NCBI GenBank assembly: GCA_014382085.1
Contig: JACNKJ010000248.1
Span: 1 to 7,745 of the forward strand
Source of the DNA: a bacterium
GTDB taxonomy: Bacteria > Krumholzibacteriota > Krumholzibacteriia > JACNKJ01
Direction: 5' to 3'
Length of the DNA: 7,745 nt
Shown here: piece by piece, positions 1-6,387 of the stretch
Layout: each line of letters starts with the position of its first letter
Numbering within the stretch: position 1 is the stretch's first letter
Made by a program: the position numbers and the translations under genes
The notes under the pieces: model-generated
Told to the model about the DNA's origin: nothing
Database searches by the model: none
The model's input: the letters and a program-made list of their open reading frames with translations, nothing else

Positions 1-150
1 GCGGGGTGGGGGTCGGGTTGTCCTTTCTCCGGCCACCGCGGGCTAAAGGGGGGCGGCCTGTTTTTTTGATGTGGCGCGCCCCCCCCGGGCCCTTTCCTTT
101 GCGGGCACCTCCCCCAGCGTGCGGGGCGAAAGTGGGGGGGACCCCGCCGT
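1..150. other. Low-quality or low-complexity contig end
   Basis: This stretch holds unusually dense homopolymers: six G at 48-53, seven T at 61-67, eight C at 79-86 and seven G at 134-140. All three forward frames read poorly here. Frame 1 stops at 67-69 and frame 2 at 44-46, while frame 3 stays open only as a Pro/Arg-rich, non-protein-like string. Good codon usage begins around 150-160. The simplest reading is uncorrected sequencing or assembly error at a contig end, rather than biology. Confidence 0.6.
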
Positions 151-406
151 TCCCGCCGGTCAGATGGTCCAGATCGCCGGAACCGACCTTTTCGTTCTCG
201 ATGCCACGCTGCCTGCCGGACATCACGAAGGCAAAGTGACCTTGAACGGTAATTGGGATCAGAACACGGGTGACAACTTCATCCTTGATCTGGCCGTAGC
301 CACCACTGGTGTCTTCACCTACGAGTTCGGAACCAACACCCTGACCTTCGATGAGTCCGTCGCCACCGAGTCGACCAGCTTCTCCAAGGTCAAGGCGCAG
401 TTCTAG
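71..406 (+). CDS. 3' end of a secreted-type protein with an X25-like E-set domain (5' partial, left part unreliable)
   Basis: The reading frame ends with TAG at 404-406 and is convincing only from about 160 onward. Its last ~80 residues run from QMVQIAGTDLFVLDATLPAG through KVTLNGNWDQNTGDN and GVFTYEFGTNTLTFD to KVKAQF. The pattern 'LPAG..-K-V-x-L-N-G-x-W-D-x-N-x-G-D-N ... T-(F/Y)-x-(F/Y)' is what I recall of the X25/BaPul-type immunoglobulin-like module of bacterial pullulanases and related starch-binding proteins, so a sugar-binding E-set fold is a reasonable inference. No sorting tail is present, unlike the downstream genes. The GTG at 71 is only the first start in this frame. The gene almost certainly begins left of the window, because the frame is blocked at 44-46 within a stretch of homopolymers that looks like poor sequence. 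Enzyme or binding partner: unknown. Confidence 0.55.
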   Translation: MARPPRALSFAGTSPSVRGESGGDPAVPAGQMVQIAGTDLFVLDATLPAGHHEGKVTLNGNWDQNTGDNFILDLAVATTGVFTYEFGTNTLTFDESVATESTSFSKVKAQF

Positions 407-449
407 GTTTTCAATTTGTGGGCGACAATGCCCCAGGTATCAGAATCAA

Positions 450-480
450 GGGGTTCCGGCATGGGGCGGAACCCCTTTTT
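450..480 (+). terminator. Intrinsic terminator of the upstream gene, next to the following gene's RBS
   Basis: A perfect 9-bp stem (ggggttccg at 450-458 with cggaacccc at 467-475) closes an 8-base loop and is followed directly by five T (476-480). Two flanking A-T pairs can extend the stem. It lies 44 bases after the TAG of the partial gene. It is also only 7 bases before the GGAGG of the 812-residue gene, so a transcript starting further left must cross it to express that gene. Confidence 0.85.
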
Positions 481-487
481 CCAAAAC

Positions 488-492
488 GGAGG
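488..492 (+). promoter_or_regulatory. Shine-Dalgarno site that fixes the start at 497
   Basis: GGAGG sits four bases before ATG 497 and is followed by a typical signal peptide. The frame is open further upstream to a TTG at 416. That longer version would have to translate through the terminator hairpin and would bury the signal peptide, so 497 is the start chosen. Confidence 0.85.
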
Positions 493-496
493 AATC

Positions 497-2935
497 ATGA
501 AGCGCCTAGCCGCCATGTTTGCCGTCGCACTTCTCTCCATGGCTTTGCCCGCACTTGCCTCGCCCTACAACACCATCACGGTGGACGGCACCTGGGGTGC
601 CGGCGAATGGGACCTAGCCAATGAGACTGTCGCCAGCAACACCAACCCCGGATGGGCCGAGTACGGCAACGTGAGATCCATCCTGGTGACCTGGGACGCC
701 GTTAATCTCTATGTTGGAGTTCGCGGAAACGCCTGGGGCAATTCCATGCTCATCTACATCGACTCGAGTAGCCTGAGCACGGGGCAGGAAAACGCCGACT
801 ATTTTCAGGGTTTCGTGACCCAACCCTTCTTCGATCCCGATTTCGTGGGCGGACATTACAACATGGAATGGGGCGATGGAGCCATCCCCACGGACATTCG
901 CTCCATCAGTGCCGTGGACGGCACCACATCCAGTCTGCTTGGCCTCGCGGCTATCGCCGTGCATGACCAGAATCACGATGGCGGTCCCGGAGTCGGTTTG
1001 ACTGAGATCGCCATTCCTTGGGCCCTTATTGGATTGGAGCCAAACGGAAGCGTTATGGTCGCGGCCAGCGTCGGCTGGGCGGCCATGACCGGTCCCGTGA
1101 TTCCCGCAGGCGGACTGGGCGGATTCAGCGGTGACGAGCTCGGCGGCGACGACGTCGTGGGCGGTACCGACGGTGATTCAAGCACTCTCGATGGTCCCGT
1201 GTTGGTCGAGTACGACCTGGATGGCGATGGTGTGCCCGATCAGCTGGCCGACCTGATTCCCCCGAGTCTCATCAAGGTCTGCGTCCTCGAGAGCGACATC
1301 TCCGTGATCGAAGCGACCTTCGATGAACCTGTCGAACAGACCAGCGCCGAGAACACATCAAACTGGGAGTTCAGTGGAAGCCAGACCATTACAGCTGCGG
1401 TTCAGCAGGCCGATCCCGCGATTATCCATCTTCAGCTCGATGCGGATGCGGGCTTCGGCGAAGACTACCTCGTCTCCGCGAACAACGTTGCCGATCTCAA
1501 TGGCAACGTCGTTGCAACGACAGAGTGGATGTTCTGCCTGGCCGAGCTGACCATTCAGGCCAACATGAAGTTCAGGCTCCTGGAAGAACCGGGCGATGCC
1601 CAGGACGTTGCGGTGGAAGGTAGCCTTGCGCCTTTCACCTGGGATCCGACCTGCGACGACCTGCTTTATGATGACGGCACAAATGGTGACGTGACGGCCG
1701 GTGACAGCACCTATACGGGCCAGTTTGTTTTCTGTATGGATTATGGCACCGGCGATCCGCTTCCCAGCGTGGAGTTGAACTATAAGTTCACCTACGGCTG
1801 CACCGAGTGGGAAGGCATCGACAACCATGTCTACACGCTCACCTGCGATACGGGTCAGACGACCTTGGATATTTGGTGGGAAGATCACAATCCCGACAAC
1901 TTCACCACCCACGCCATCGACGTGATTTTCACGGTTGAAGCACCGGGGATGGCTGAACTGGGTATAGACGGTTCGGTCCTGCCTCTCACCTGGGATCTCC
2001 CCAGTGTGACGCCACTCAGCGACGACGGATATCCCGACGGCGAAATCGGCGATGACATTTACGGTGCCGTAGTGCAATTCCCCGTGAACAGCCTCAAGAA
2101 TGTGAACTTCAAGTTCACTTCGGCGGAAGCTTTCGAATGCTCGACTCAGACCGATCGCAACGTCTACCTCAACGATGAGGAATTCGATGTGGTGGGGGGA
2201 GAGCTCGGACCCATCGTCATGCCACTGGCCTACTTTGATCATTGTTCAACGATCTGGAAAGACCTTGAAGTGGTTTTCAGCGTAAGTTTCGCTGAGGAGG
2301 AAATCCCTCCGGCCGCAGAGGACACGGTGGCCGTGAATGGATCTCCCTCGGGTGATCCCAACGTGATCAACTGGGATATCCCCTCGCTCAACGAAATGTT
2401 CGACGATGGCGTAGCACCCGATGGATACGCAGGCGACCTGGTTTACACCAAGTCGGTAATCTTCCCCGAATATTCCAACATGGGCATCGCCTACAAGTAT
2501 TTGGTCAACACCGAGTACGAATGCCCGGACGAGGGCGATCGCTACCTCTGGCTCAATCCCACCGACTTCGATGCGGTAGGTAATCCACAGGTTTTGGATC
2601 TGGATTTCTACAGCCTGTGCCATCCTGTAAATGTGGATGACATCGTGCCCGCCGATCGCATTGCGCGACTGGACGCCAACTGGCCGAATCCTTTCAACCC
2701 GAAGACTACACTGCGCTTCTTCCTCAAGGAAGACACGCATGTGCGTCTGGAGATTTTCGATATCTCGGGCCGGAAGATTCGCAGCCTCATCGATGCCGAC
2801 GCTTTCTCAGGCGAGCATCTGGCACAGTGGAACGGCGTGGATGATGGTGGAAACCTAGTGCCCAGCGGCGTCTACTTCGCCAAGCTCAGCGCGGCGAAAG
2901 AAGTTCAGACGCAGAAGCTGACCTTGTTGAAATAG
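497..2935 (+). CDS. Secreted modular protein: CBM9-like domain, SbsA-type Ig, three E-set repeats, FlgD-like sorting tail
   Basis: The product is 812 residues. Residues 1-21 are a signal peptide (MKRLAAMFAVALLSMALPALA, cut before SPYN). Residues ~25-225 resemble the CBM9/DOMON-type domain of exported binding proteins: 'TITVDGTW..GEWD', then 'ILVTWDAVNLYVGVRGNAWGN', later 'GLTEIAIPWALIGL'. A DLDGDGVPDQ acidic motif at ~240 looks calcium-binding. Residues ~255-350 fit an SbsA/Big_5 Ig domain ('VIEATFDEPVEQTSAENTSN', 'NNVADLNGN'). Three tandem E-set repeats follow at ~350-470, ~473-585 and ~588-710. Each has W-D near its start and a DDG..(D)G...GD..Y motif; repeats 2 and 3 each add one matched cysteine pair. 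Residues ~725-812 are the sorting tail, with PNPFNP, 'IFDISGRK', 'PSGVYFAKL' and a final KLTLLK. No catalytic motif is visible. I infer a surface-exposed binding or structural protein, possibly for polysaccharide. The gene has a strong RBS and its own terminator. Domain boundaries are by eye. Confidence 0.9.
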   Translation: MKRLAAMFAVALLSMALPALASPYNTITVDGTWGAGEWDLANETVASNTNPGWAEYGNVRSILVTWDAVNLYVGVRGNAWGNSMLIYIDSSSLSTGQENADYFQGFVTQPFFDPDFVGGHYNMEWGDGAIPTDIRSISAVDGTTSSLLGLAAIAVHDQNHDGGPGVGLTEIAIPWALIGLEPNGSVMVAASVGWAAMTGPVIPAGGLGGFSGDELGGDDVVGGTDGDSSTLDGPVLVEYDLDGDGVPDQLADLIPPSLIKVCVLESDISVIEATFDEPVEQTSAENTSNWEFSGSQTITAAVQQADPAIIHLQLDADAGFGEDYLVSANNVADLNGNVVATTEWMFCLAELTIQANMKFRLLEEPGDAQDVAVEGSLAPFTWDPTCDDLLYDDGTNGDVTAGDSTYTGQFVFCMDYGTGDPLPSVELNYKFTYGCTEWEGIDNHVYTLTCDTGQTTLDIWWEDHNPDNFTTHAIDVIFTVEAPGMAELGIDGSVLPLTWDLPSVTPLSDDGYPDGEIGDDIYGAVVQFPVNSLKNVNFKFTSAEAFECSTQTDRNVYLNDEEFDVVGGELGPIVMPLAYFDHCSTIWKDLEVVFSVSFAEEEIPPAAEDTVAVNGSPSGDPNVINWDIPSLNEMFDDGVAPDGYAGDLVYTKSVIFPEYSNMGIAYKYLVNTEYECPDEGDRYLWLNPTDFDAVGNPQVLDLDFYSLCHPVNVDDIVPADRIARLDANWPNPFNPKTTLRFFLKEDTHVRLEIFDISGRKIRSLIDADAFSGEHLAQWNGVDDGGNLVPSGVYFAKLSAAKEVQTQKLTLLK
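1544..2620 (+). repeat. Three tandem protein-level E-set repeats
   Basis: Three units of roughly 110-120 residues start near 1544, 1913 and 2258. Anchors shared between units are LLYDDGTNGDVTAGDSTY, PLSDDGYPDGEIGDDIY and EMFDDGVAPDGYAGDLVY. Each anchor is preceded by a W-D (FTWD, LTWD, INWD) and followed by a K-F or K-Y strand. Units 2 and 3 also share 'EC....DR.(V/L)(Y/W)L' and a final cysteine about 35 residues later, suggesting one disulfide per unit; unit 1 has four differently placed cysteines. The DNA itself is not closely repetitive, so the duplication is old. The repeats resemble the domains annotated as 'choice-of-anchor X' or CBM20-like in other modular exported proteins. Confidence 0.7.
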
Positions 2936-2984
2936 TGAGCGTGGAGGCCTGCGGGCTTCCTCTCGGTCCAGCTTCGCAATGACT

Positions 2985-3012
2985 CGGGGAGGCCCTCAGG
3001 CCTCCCCGTTTT
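2985..3012 (+). terminator. Intrinsic terminator of the 812-residue protein gene
   Basis: A perfect 10-bp GC-rich stem (2985-2994 with 2999-3008), with the tetraloop ctca (2995-2998), is followed by TTTT and a T-rich stretch. It starts 49 bases after the stop codon of the upstream gene, which appears to be transcribed on its own. Confidence 0.9.
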
Positions 3013-3054
3013 CTACTTTCATATGCCATCTTTGATTTCGGTACTTCCGGTGCC

Positions 3055-3369
3055 ATGAACAGTGTGTCTTCTTCAGTGGATGCTCCGAGTGATTTCTCTA
3101 AACTTGGTCTTCGGCTTGCACGACCTTTTCCCAATCCATTCAATCCAAGAACTACAATTCGCTTTCACCTGCCCCAAGCCGGAGATTTTGTTCTCACTAT
3201 ATTTTCAGTCGATGGAAGACTCGTGTATGAGCATCGATCCAGATCTCATCGCGCAGGATGGCATGAGATTACCTGGAATGCCGAGTCCTTCCCCAGTGGG
3301 CTCTATCTTGTTAGGGCCGAATCTGGCGGGAGAAAATCGGCGCCGATCAAATTGATGCTGCTAAAGTAG
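3055..3369 (+). CDS. Orphan FlgD-Ig-like / type-A-like sorting tail without passenger (possible gene remnant)
   Basis: The frame encodes 104 residues: a ~20-residue polar linker (MNSVSSSVDAPSDFSKLG) and then one complete C-terminal sorting-type domain. That domain shows PNPFNPRTTIRFHLP from residue ~26, 'TIFSVDGRLVYE', 'ITWNAESFPSGLYLVRAESG' and a final IKLMLLK. It aligns along its length with the tails of the two neighbouring large proteins but lacks the four-residue 'DDxG' loop before PSG. In this family the domain is normally the last ~80-90 residues of a long exported protein. Here there is no signal peptide, no passenger and no recognisable Shine-Dalgarno before ATG 3055. The same frame is open leftward to a TGA at 2980-2982, across the preceding terminator. 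I favour a 3' remnant of a deleted gene. A genuine small protein is possible but less likely, since without a signal peptide it would not be exported. Confidence 0.6.
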   Translation: MNSVSSSVDAPSDFSKLGLRLARPFPNPFNPRTTIRFHLPQAGDFVLTIFSVDGRLVYEHRSRSHRAGWHEITWNAESFPSGLYLVRAESGGRKSAPIKLMLLK

Positions 3370-3375
3370 ACTTGC

Positions 3376-3404
3376 TTTACACTTATTATCCTGAGTGTTA
3401 AAAT
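3376..3404 (+). promoter_or_regulatory. Sigma70-type promoter for the CotH gene
   Basis: TTTACA (3376-3381) and TAAAAT (3399-3404) are separated by exactly 17 bases, with one mismatch to consensus in each box. The start point expected 7-9 bases downstream is 3411-3413, which coincides with the ATG at 3413. The surrounding 60 bases are only 17/60 G+C by hand count. The position, in the 43-base gap between the orphan tail and the CotH gene, supports function. Confidence 0.65.
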
Positions 3405-3412
3405 CAAATGAA

Positions 3413-4090
3413 ATGGATATCAAAAGACATAATTATGCCATTTACTCGCTATTTATCACTTTTCTAGCGCTGGTCGTTTTGGCGGCCGCTCCAGGCCAAT
3501 CTACGCCGATTATCAGCGAGGCTAGCAGTGCGAATCTTCAAGTGCTCCAGGACATGGACGGCGATTCTGAAGACTGGATCGAAATCCACAACCCCGGTCC
3601 GTCAGACATTGATCTGAAAGGCTATCGCCTCTCCGATGATTTTGCCGATCCATGCAAGTGGGAATTCCCCGAACGTGTGCTTCCCTCAGGTGAATACCTT
3701 GTCATCTTCGCTTCAGGAAAAAACCGAATTGGTTCTGAGCTGCATTGCAATTTCAAGTTGAAGAGCTCTGGAGAAACTCTTCGCCTATGTGACGAATTTG
3801 GTTCTCTCCTATCCGAACTCGACATGGGAGAGGTTACGGTCGATGTTTCGGTGGGTTTCCAGGGAGCCTCCCTTCGTTACTTCGATGAAGCCACTCCCGG
3901 TGCCGCCACAACACTAGCACCGGATATTTGGGCCTCACTCCTGCTCCTGAGTTCGAGCCGGAGAGGGGATTCTACAGCGGAATTGTTCAAGTTGAGATCA
4001 GGGCGGAGGAAGGCGATCAGCTTTTTTGGTCCAATGATGGTTCCATTCCCGAGTTGGTCCAAGAGGAGGGTGGCCAGGGTGTTACTCTGA
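3413..4090 (+). CDS. CotH-family protein, 5' part: signal peptide and lamin tail domain (broken by frameshift)
   Basis: From ATG 3413 the product begins MDIKRHNYAIYSLF, with a hydrophobic LFITFLALVVLAAAPGQS signal peptide cut near residue 30. A lamin tail domain (LTD) follows at residues ~31-165: 'PIISEASSANLQVLQDMDGD', 'EDWIEIHNPGPSDIDLKGYR', 'LSDDFADPCKWEFPE', 'GEYLVIFASGKN', ending ATPGAAT. This is the usual N-terminal module of long secreted CotH proteins. After about residue 170 (near 3923) the homology continues in the next frame. The remaining ~56 codons to the stop at 4090 are Ser/Arg-rich and look out of frame, so this is the front of one broken gene rather than a separate protein. 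GTG 3395 would lie between the promoter boxes and is rejected as a start. No Shine-Dalgarno is present, which fits a leaderless transcript. Confidence 0.8.
   Translation: MDIKRHNYAIYSLFITFLALVVLAAAPGQSTPIISEASSANLQVLQDMDGDSEDWIEIHNPGPSDIDLKGYRLSDDFADPCKWEFPERVLPSGEYLVIFASGKNRIGSELHCNFKLKSSGETLRLCDEFGSLLSELDMGEVTVDVSVGFQGASLRYFDEATPGAATTLAPDIWASLLLLSSSRRGDSTAELFKLRSGRRKAISFFGPMMVPFPSWSKRRVARVLL
3923..3928 (+). other. Probable single-base frameshift splitting the CotH gene
   Basis: The 5' part reads well as ATPGAATTLAP up to 3922. The 3' part reads well as YLGLTPAPEFEPERGFYSG from 3925 in the frame one base back. One extra base here (for instance another T in gatattt) would join them as 'LAPDYLGLTPAPEF', which is the normal spacing between a lamin tail and a chitobiase-C-like domain. 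The two frames overlap from 3889 to 4090, and no X-XXY-YYZ slippery heptamer occurs there. A sequencing deletion or a real inactivating mutation is therefore more likely than programmed frameshifting. Confidence 0.75.
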
Positions 4091-6387
4091 GCCACACCAC
4101 GACATTGCGTGCGCATGCTGTCCGCCTCGGCTACTTGCCAAGTCGCATTGTGACGCATAGCTATGTTATCGACGAGCAGATTAACCTGCCTGTAGTTTGT
4201 TTGACCATGGATCCTCCCGATCTCTGGGATCCGGTCACGGGAATCTATGTTATGGGCGACAGCGCCGACGCCAATTGGCCCTATTATGGAGCGAACTTCT
4301 GGGAGGATTGGGAGAAGCATGCTCATTGGGAATTCTTCGAGCCGGGCGGCGGTGGCTTCCACCTAAATGGCGGCGCTAAGATTCACGGTGGCTGGTCTCG
4401 CGCCCAAGCTCAGAAAGCATTACGCCTCATCGCGCGCGACGCTTACGGCAATTCCAATGTGGAGTATCCGCTCTACCCCGAAAATGGCTTCAACGAATAC
4501 AAACGGCTCATTCTGCGAAACTGCGGCAACGATTTTCCATACGCACACATTCGCGATATCCTAGCGCACTCTTTCGCTGCGGGGGAGGATCTTGAAATCA
4601 TGGCGAGCCGCGCCGTTATGGTTTTCATCAATGGAGAATACTGGGGATATCAGAATCTACGCGAGCGCCAGGATCAGCATTATACCGCCAGCCACTTCGG
4701 CGTGGACACTATCGATCTGCTCGAACATCAGCGGACTGCCATAGAGGGCGACAACCAACACTGGGATGCGATGATCGATTTTATCGCAGCCAACGACATC
4801 AGTATTCCCAGCAACTATGAGTACGTGCAGACGCAGATGGATGTTGAAAATTTTGCCATTTACAATTGCTACGAGCTTTATCTCGCCAATACCGACTGGC
4901 CCGATCACAACATCAAACGTTGGCGACCTCATGAAGAGGGCGGGCGCTGGCGATGGCTCTATTTCGACATGGATCTTTCCCTCTATGCGGGCAGCGGAAT
5001 TCCTTCTTACAACATGATCGATATGGCGACCAACCCCGATGAAGGGGCCTACGGAACTCCCTACTGGTCCACGGTGATCTTGAACAAGCTGCTAAAGAAC
5101 AGCGATTTCAAGCAACTCTTCCTGAACCATTATTGCGATCGACTCAACAGCCGCTTCCTGCCTTCCCCTATGCACACGGTCATGGATTCGGTTAAAGCTG
5201 CCATTATCGATGAGGTCCCCCGTCACCGTGAGAATTGGGAAATCGAAAACTCCTGGCAGAGCCGACTCAATCCCATTCGCATGTTCATCAATGAACGCCC
5301 TGATTTCACGCGGGCCAATTTCATGGAGTACTTCGCCTTCCCCGACAGTGTCGAGCTTTCACTGGATATTTCACCTCCAGGTGCCGGGCGAATCGCCTTA
5401 ACCGCGGTAGTCGTGGATAGTGCTTGGAGTGGTGGCTATTTCGAGGGTATGACGGTGAACATGAAGGCCTTGCCTAATTCCGGTTGGGTCTTCGATGCCT
5501 GGTCCGGCGCCGGCCTTAACGAGGATCCTGAGATTAGCGTTGAGCTCCAGGGCGATAGTCTTATCGTGGCAGAGTTCATACAAGGTGAATGCGGGCAGGC
5601 GGTCATCAACGAGATCAATTACAAGTCACCCGAAGATTTCGACTCGGGTGATTGGGTGGAAATCCACAATCCAACCTGTGCAGACTTGGACATGAGTCAT
5701 TGGCAATTCCGCGACGACGACGATATGCACATCTATGTTTTTCCGGAGGGCACCATCCTGCCGGCGGGCGCCCATTCCGTTTTGGCGAAAGATCGAAGCG
5801 AATTCCTGGAGCTGTATTCAGAAGGTAATGTCTACCTATTCCCCGGCGAATTCGGTTTTGGGTTGGGTGGGGAGGACATGGTTCGCCTCTTCAATGACCT
5901 GGGTGAGTTGATGGACCTCGTCATCTACTCCAGCAATCCTCCTTGGCCACCGGAAGCCGATGGAATGGGCCCGACTCTGGAATTGATTCACCCAGATTCG
6001 GACAACATTCCGCCGGAGGCTTGGGCTGCCTCCATTATCCAGCATGGAACACCGGGAGCGATCAACAGCGTCTCCGAACTTGTGGATGTCGCTGATGACA
6101 TCGCGCCGCTTGTTCTGGACTTGGCATATCCAGTTCCCAATCCATTCAATCCTTCAACGGAACTGCGCTTCACTCTGCCTGAGTATGCGCATGCCAACTT
6201 GAGCATCTACAATATCGAGGGACGACGGATTCGAGTGCTCCACAACGGCTCTCTCGACGCAGGTGCGCATCTCTTCCAATGGAAGGGCCAGGATGATCAG
6301 GGCCAAGCAGTGAGCAGCGGGATCTATTTCGCAGCACTTCGCTCCCAGGATCGCCTCCTTAGCCGAAAGCTTGTGCTCTTGAAGTAA
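3928..6387 (+). CDS. CotH kinase family protein, main part: chitobiase-C-like, CotH, InlB-type repeat, lamin tail, sorting tail
   Basis: TTG 3928 is only the first possible start in this frame; natural translation would begin at 3413, giving ~991 residues if the frameshift is repaired. On that numbering, ~180-255 is a chitobiase/hexosaminidase C-terminal-like domain ('FEPERGFYSG', 'LFWSNDGSIPE', 'TTTLRAHAVRLGYLPS'). The CotH kinase domain spans ~258-645: 'LPVVCLTMDPPDLWD', 'RLILRNCGNDFPY', 'VFINGEYWGYQNLRERQD', then 'NTDWPDHNIKRWRP' and 'WRWLYFDMDLSL', whose aspartates (~519, 521) fit the metal-binding site of the family. An InlB B-repeat-like unit lies at ~650-723 ('GWVFDAWSGAG', 'VAEF'), a second lamin tail at ~728-887 ('VINEINYKSPEDFDSGDWVE'), and the sorting tail at ~902-991 (PNPFNPSTELRFTLP ... 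KLVLLK). The family includes spore-coat and secreted protein kinases. Here I infer a surface-attached enzyme or structural protein with unknown substrate. The kinase core looks intact; only the join upstream is damaged. Confidence 0.88.
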   Translation: MGLTPAPEFEPERGFYSGIVQVEIRAEEGDQLFWSNDGSIPELVQEEGGQGVTLSHTTTLRAHAVRLGYLPSRIVTHSYVIDEQINLPVVCLTMDPPDLWDPVTGIYVMGDSADANWPYYGANFWEDWEKHAHWEFFEPGGGGFHLNGGAKIHGGWSRAQAQKALRLIARDAYGNSNVEYPLYPENGFNEYKRLILRNCGNDFPYAHIRDILAHSFAAGEDLEIMASRAVMVFINGEYWGYQNLRERQDQHYTASHFGVDTIDLLEHQRTAIEGDNQHWDAMIDFIAANDISIPSNYEYVQTQMDVENFAIYNCYELYLANTDWPDHNIKRWRPHEEGGRWRWLYFDMDLSLYAGSGIPSYNMIDMATNPDEGAYGTPYWSTVILNKLLKNSDFKQLFLNHYCDRLNSRFLPSPMHTVMDSVKAAIIDEVPRHRENWEIENSWQSRLNPIRMFINERPDFTRANFMEYFAFPDSVELSLDISPPGAGRIALTAVVVDSAWSGGYFEGMTVNMKALPNSGWVFDAWSGAGLNEDPEISVELQGDSLIVAEFIQGECGQAVINEINYKSPEDFDSGDWVEIHNPTCADLDMSHWQFRDDDDMHIYVFPEGTILPAGAHSVLAKDRSEFLELYSEGNVYLFPGEFGFGLGGEDMVRLFNDLGELMDLVIYSSNPPWPPEADGMGPTLELIHPDSDNIPPEAWAASIIQHGTPGAINSVSELVDVADDIAPLVLDLAYPVPNPFNPSTELRFTLPEYAHANLSIYNIEGRRIRVLHNGSLDAGAHLFQWKGQDDQGQAVSSGIYFAALRSQDRLLSRKLVLLK

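Noticed and set aside
6..239. Forward 77-codon frame at the left edge
   Set aside because: Its translation is Pro/Arg-rich and runs through the homopolymer region. The neighbouring frame carries the convincing domain from about 160.
416..443. Possible promoter TTGTGG-16-TATCAG in front of the 812-residue gene
   Set aside because: Both boxes match the consensus poorly, so it was not listed as a feature, although a promoter here would be needed for the attenuator idea.
416..496. N-terminal extension of the 812-residue protein from TTG 416
   Set aside because: It would be translated through the terminator hairpin and lacks a ribosome site, whereas ATG 497 has GGAGG and starts a proper signal peptide.
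1358..2242. Long 294-codon antisense reading frame on the - strand
   Set aside because: It lies entirely inside the well-supported repeat region of the + strand gene, has no recognisable domain or ribosome site, and looks like a shadow of high-GC codon bias. The same applies to - strand frames at 2246-2740, 3877-4362, 6574-6915, 6919-7263 and 7348-7713.
3395..3412. GTG start at 3395 for the CotH gene
   Set aside because: It would lie between the -35 and -10 boxes, upstream of the predicted transcript start, and it has no ribosome site.
3889..4090. Programmed -1 ribosomal frameshifting in the CotH gene
   Set aside because: No X-XXY-YYZ slippery heptamer was found in the overlap. A one-base deletion explains the join with normal domain spacing.
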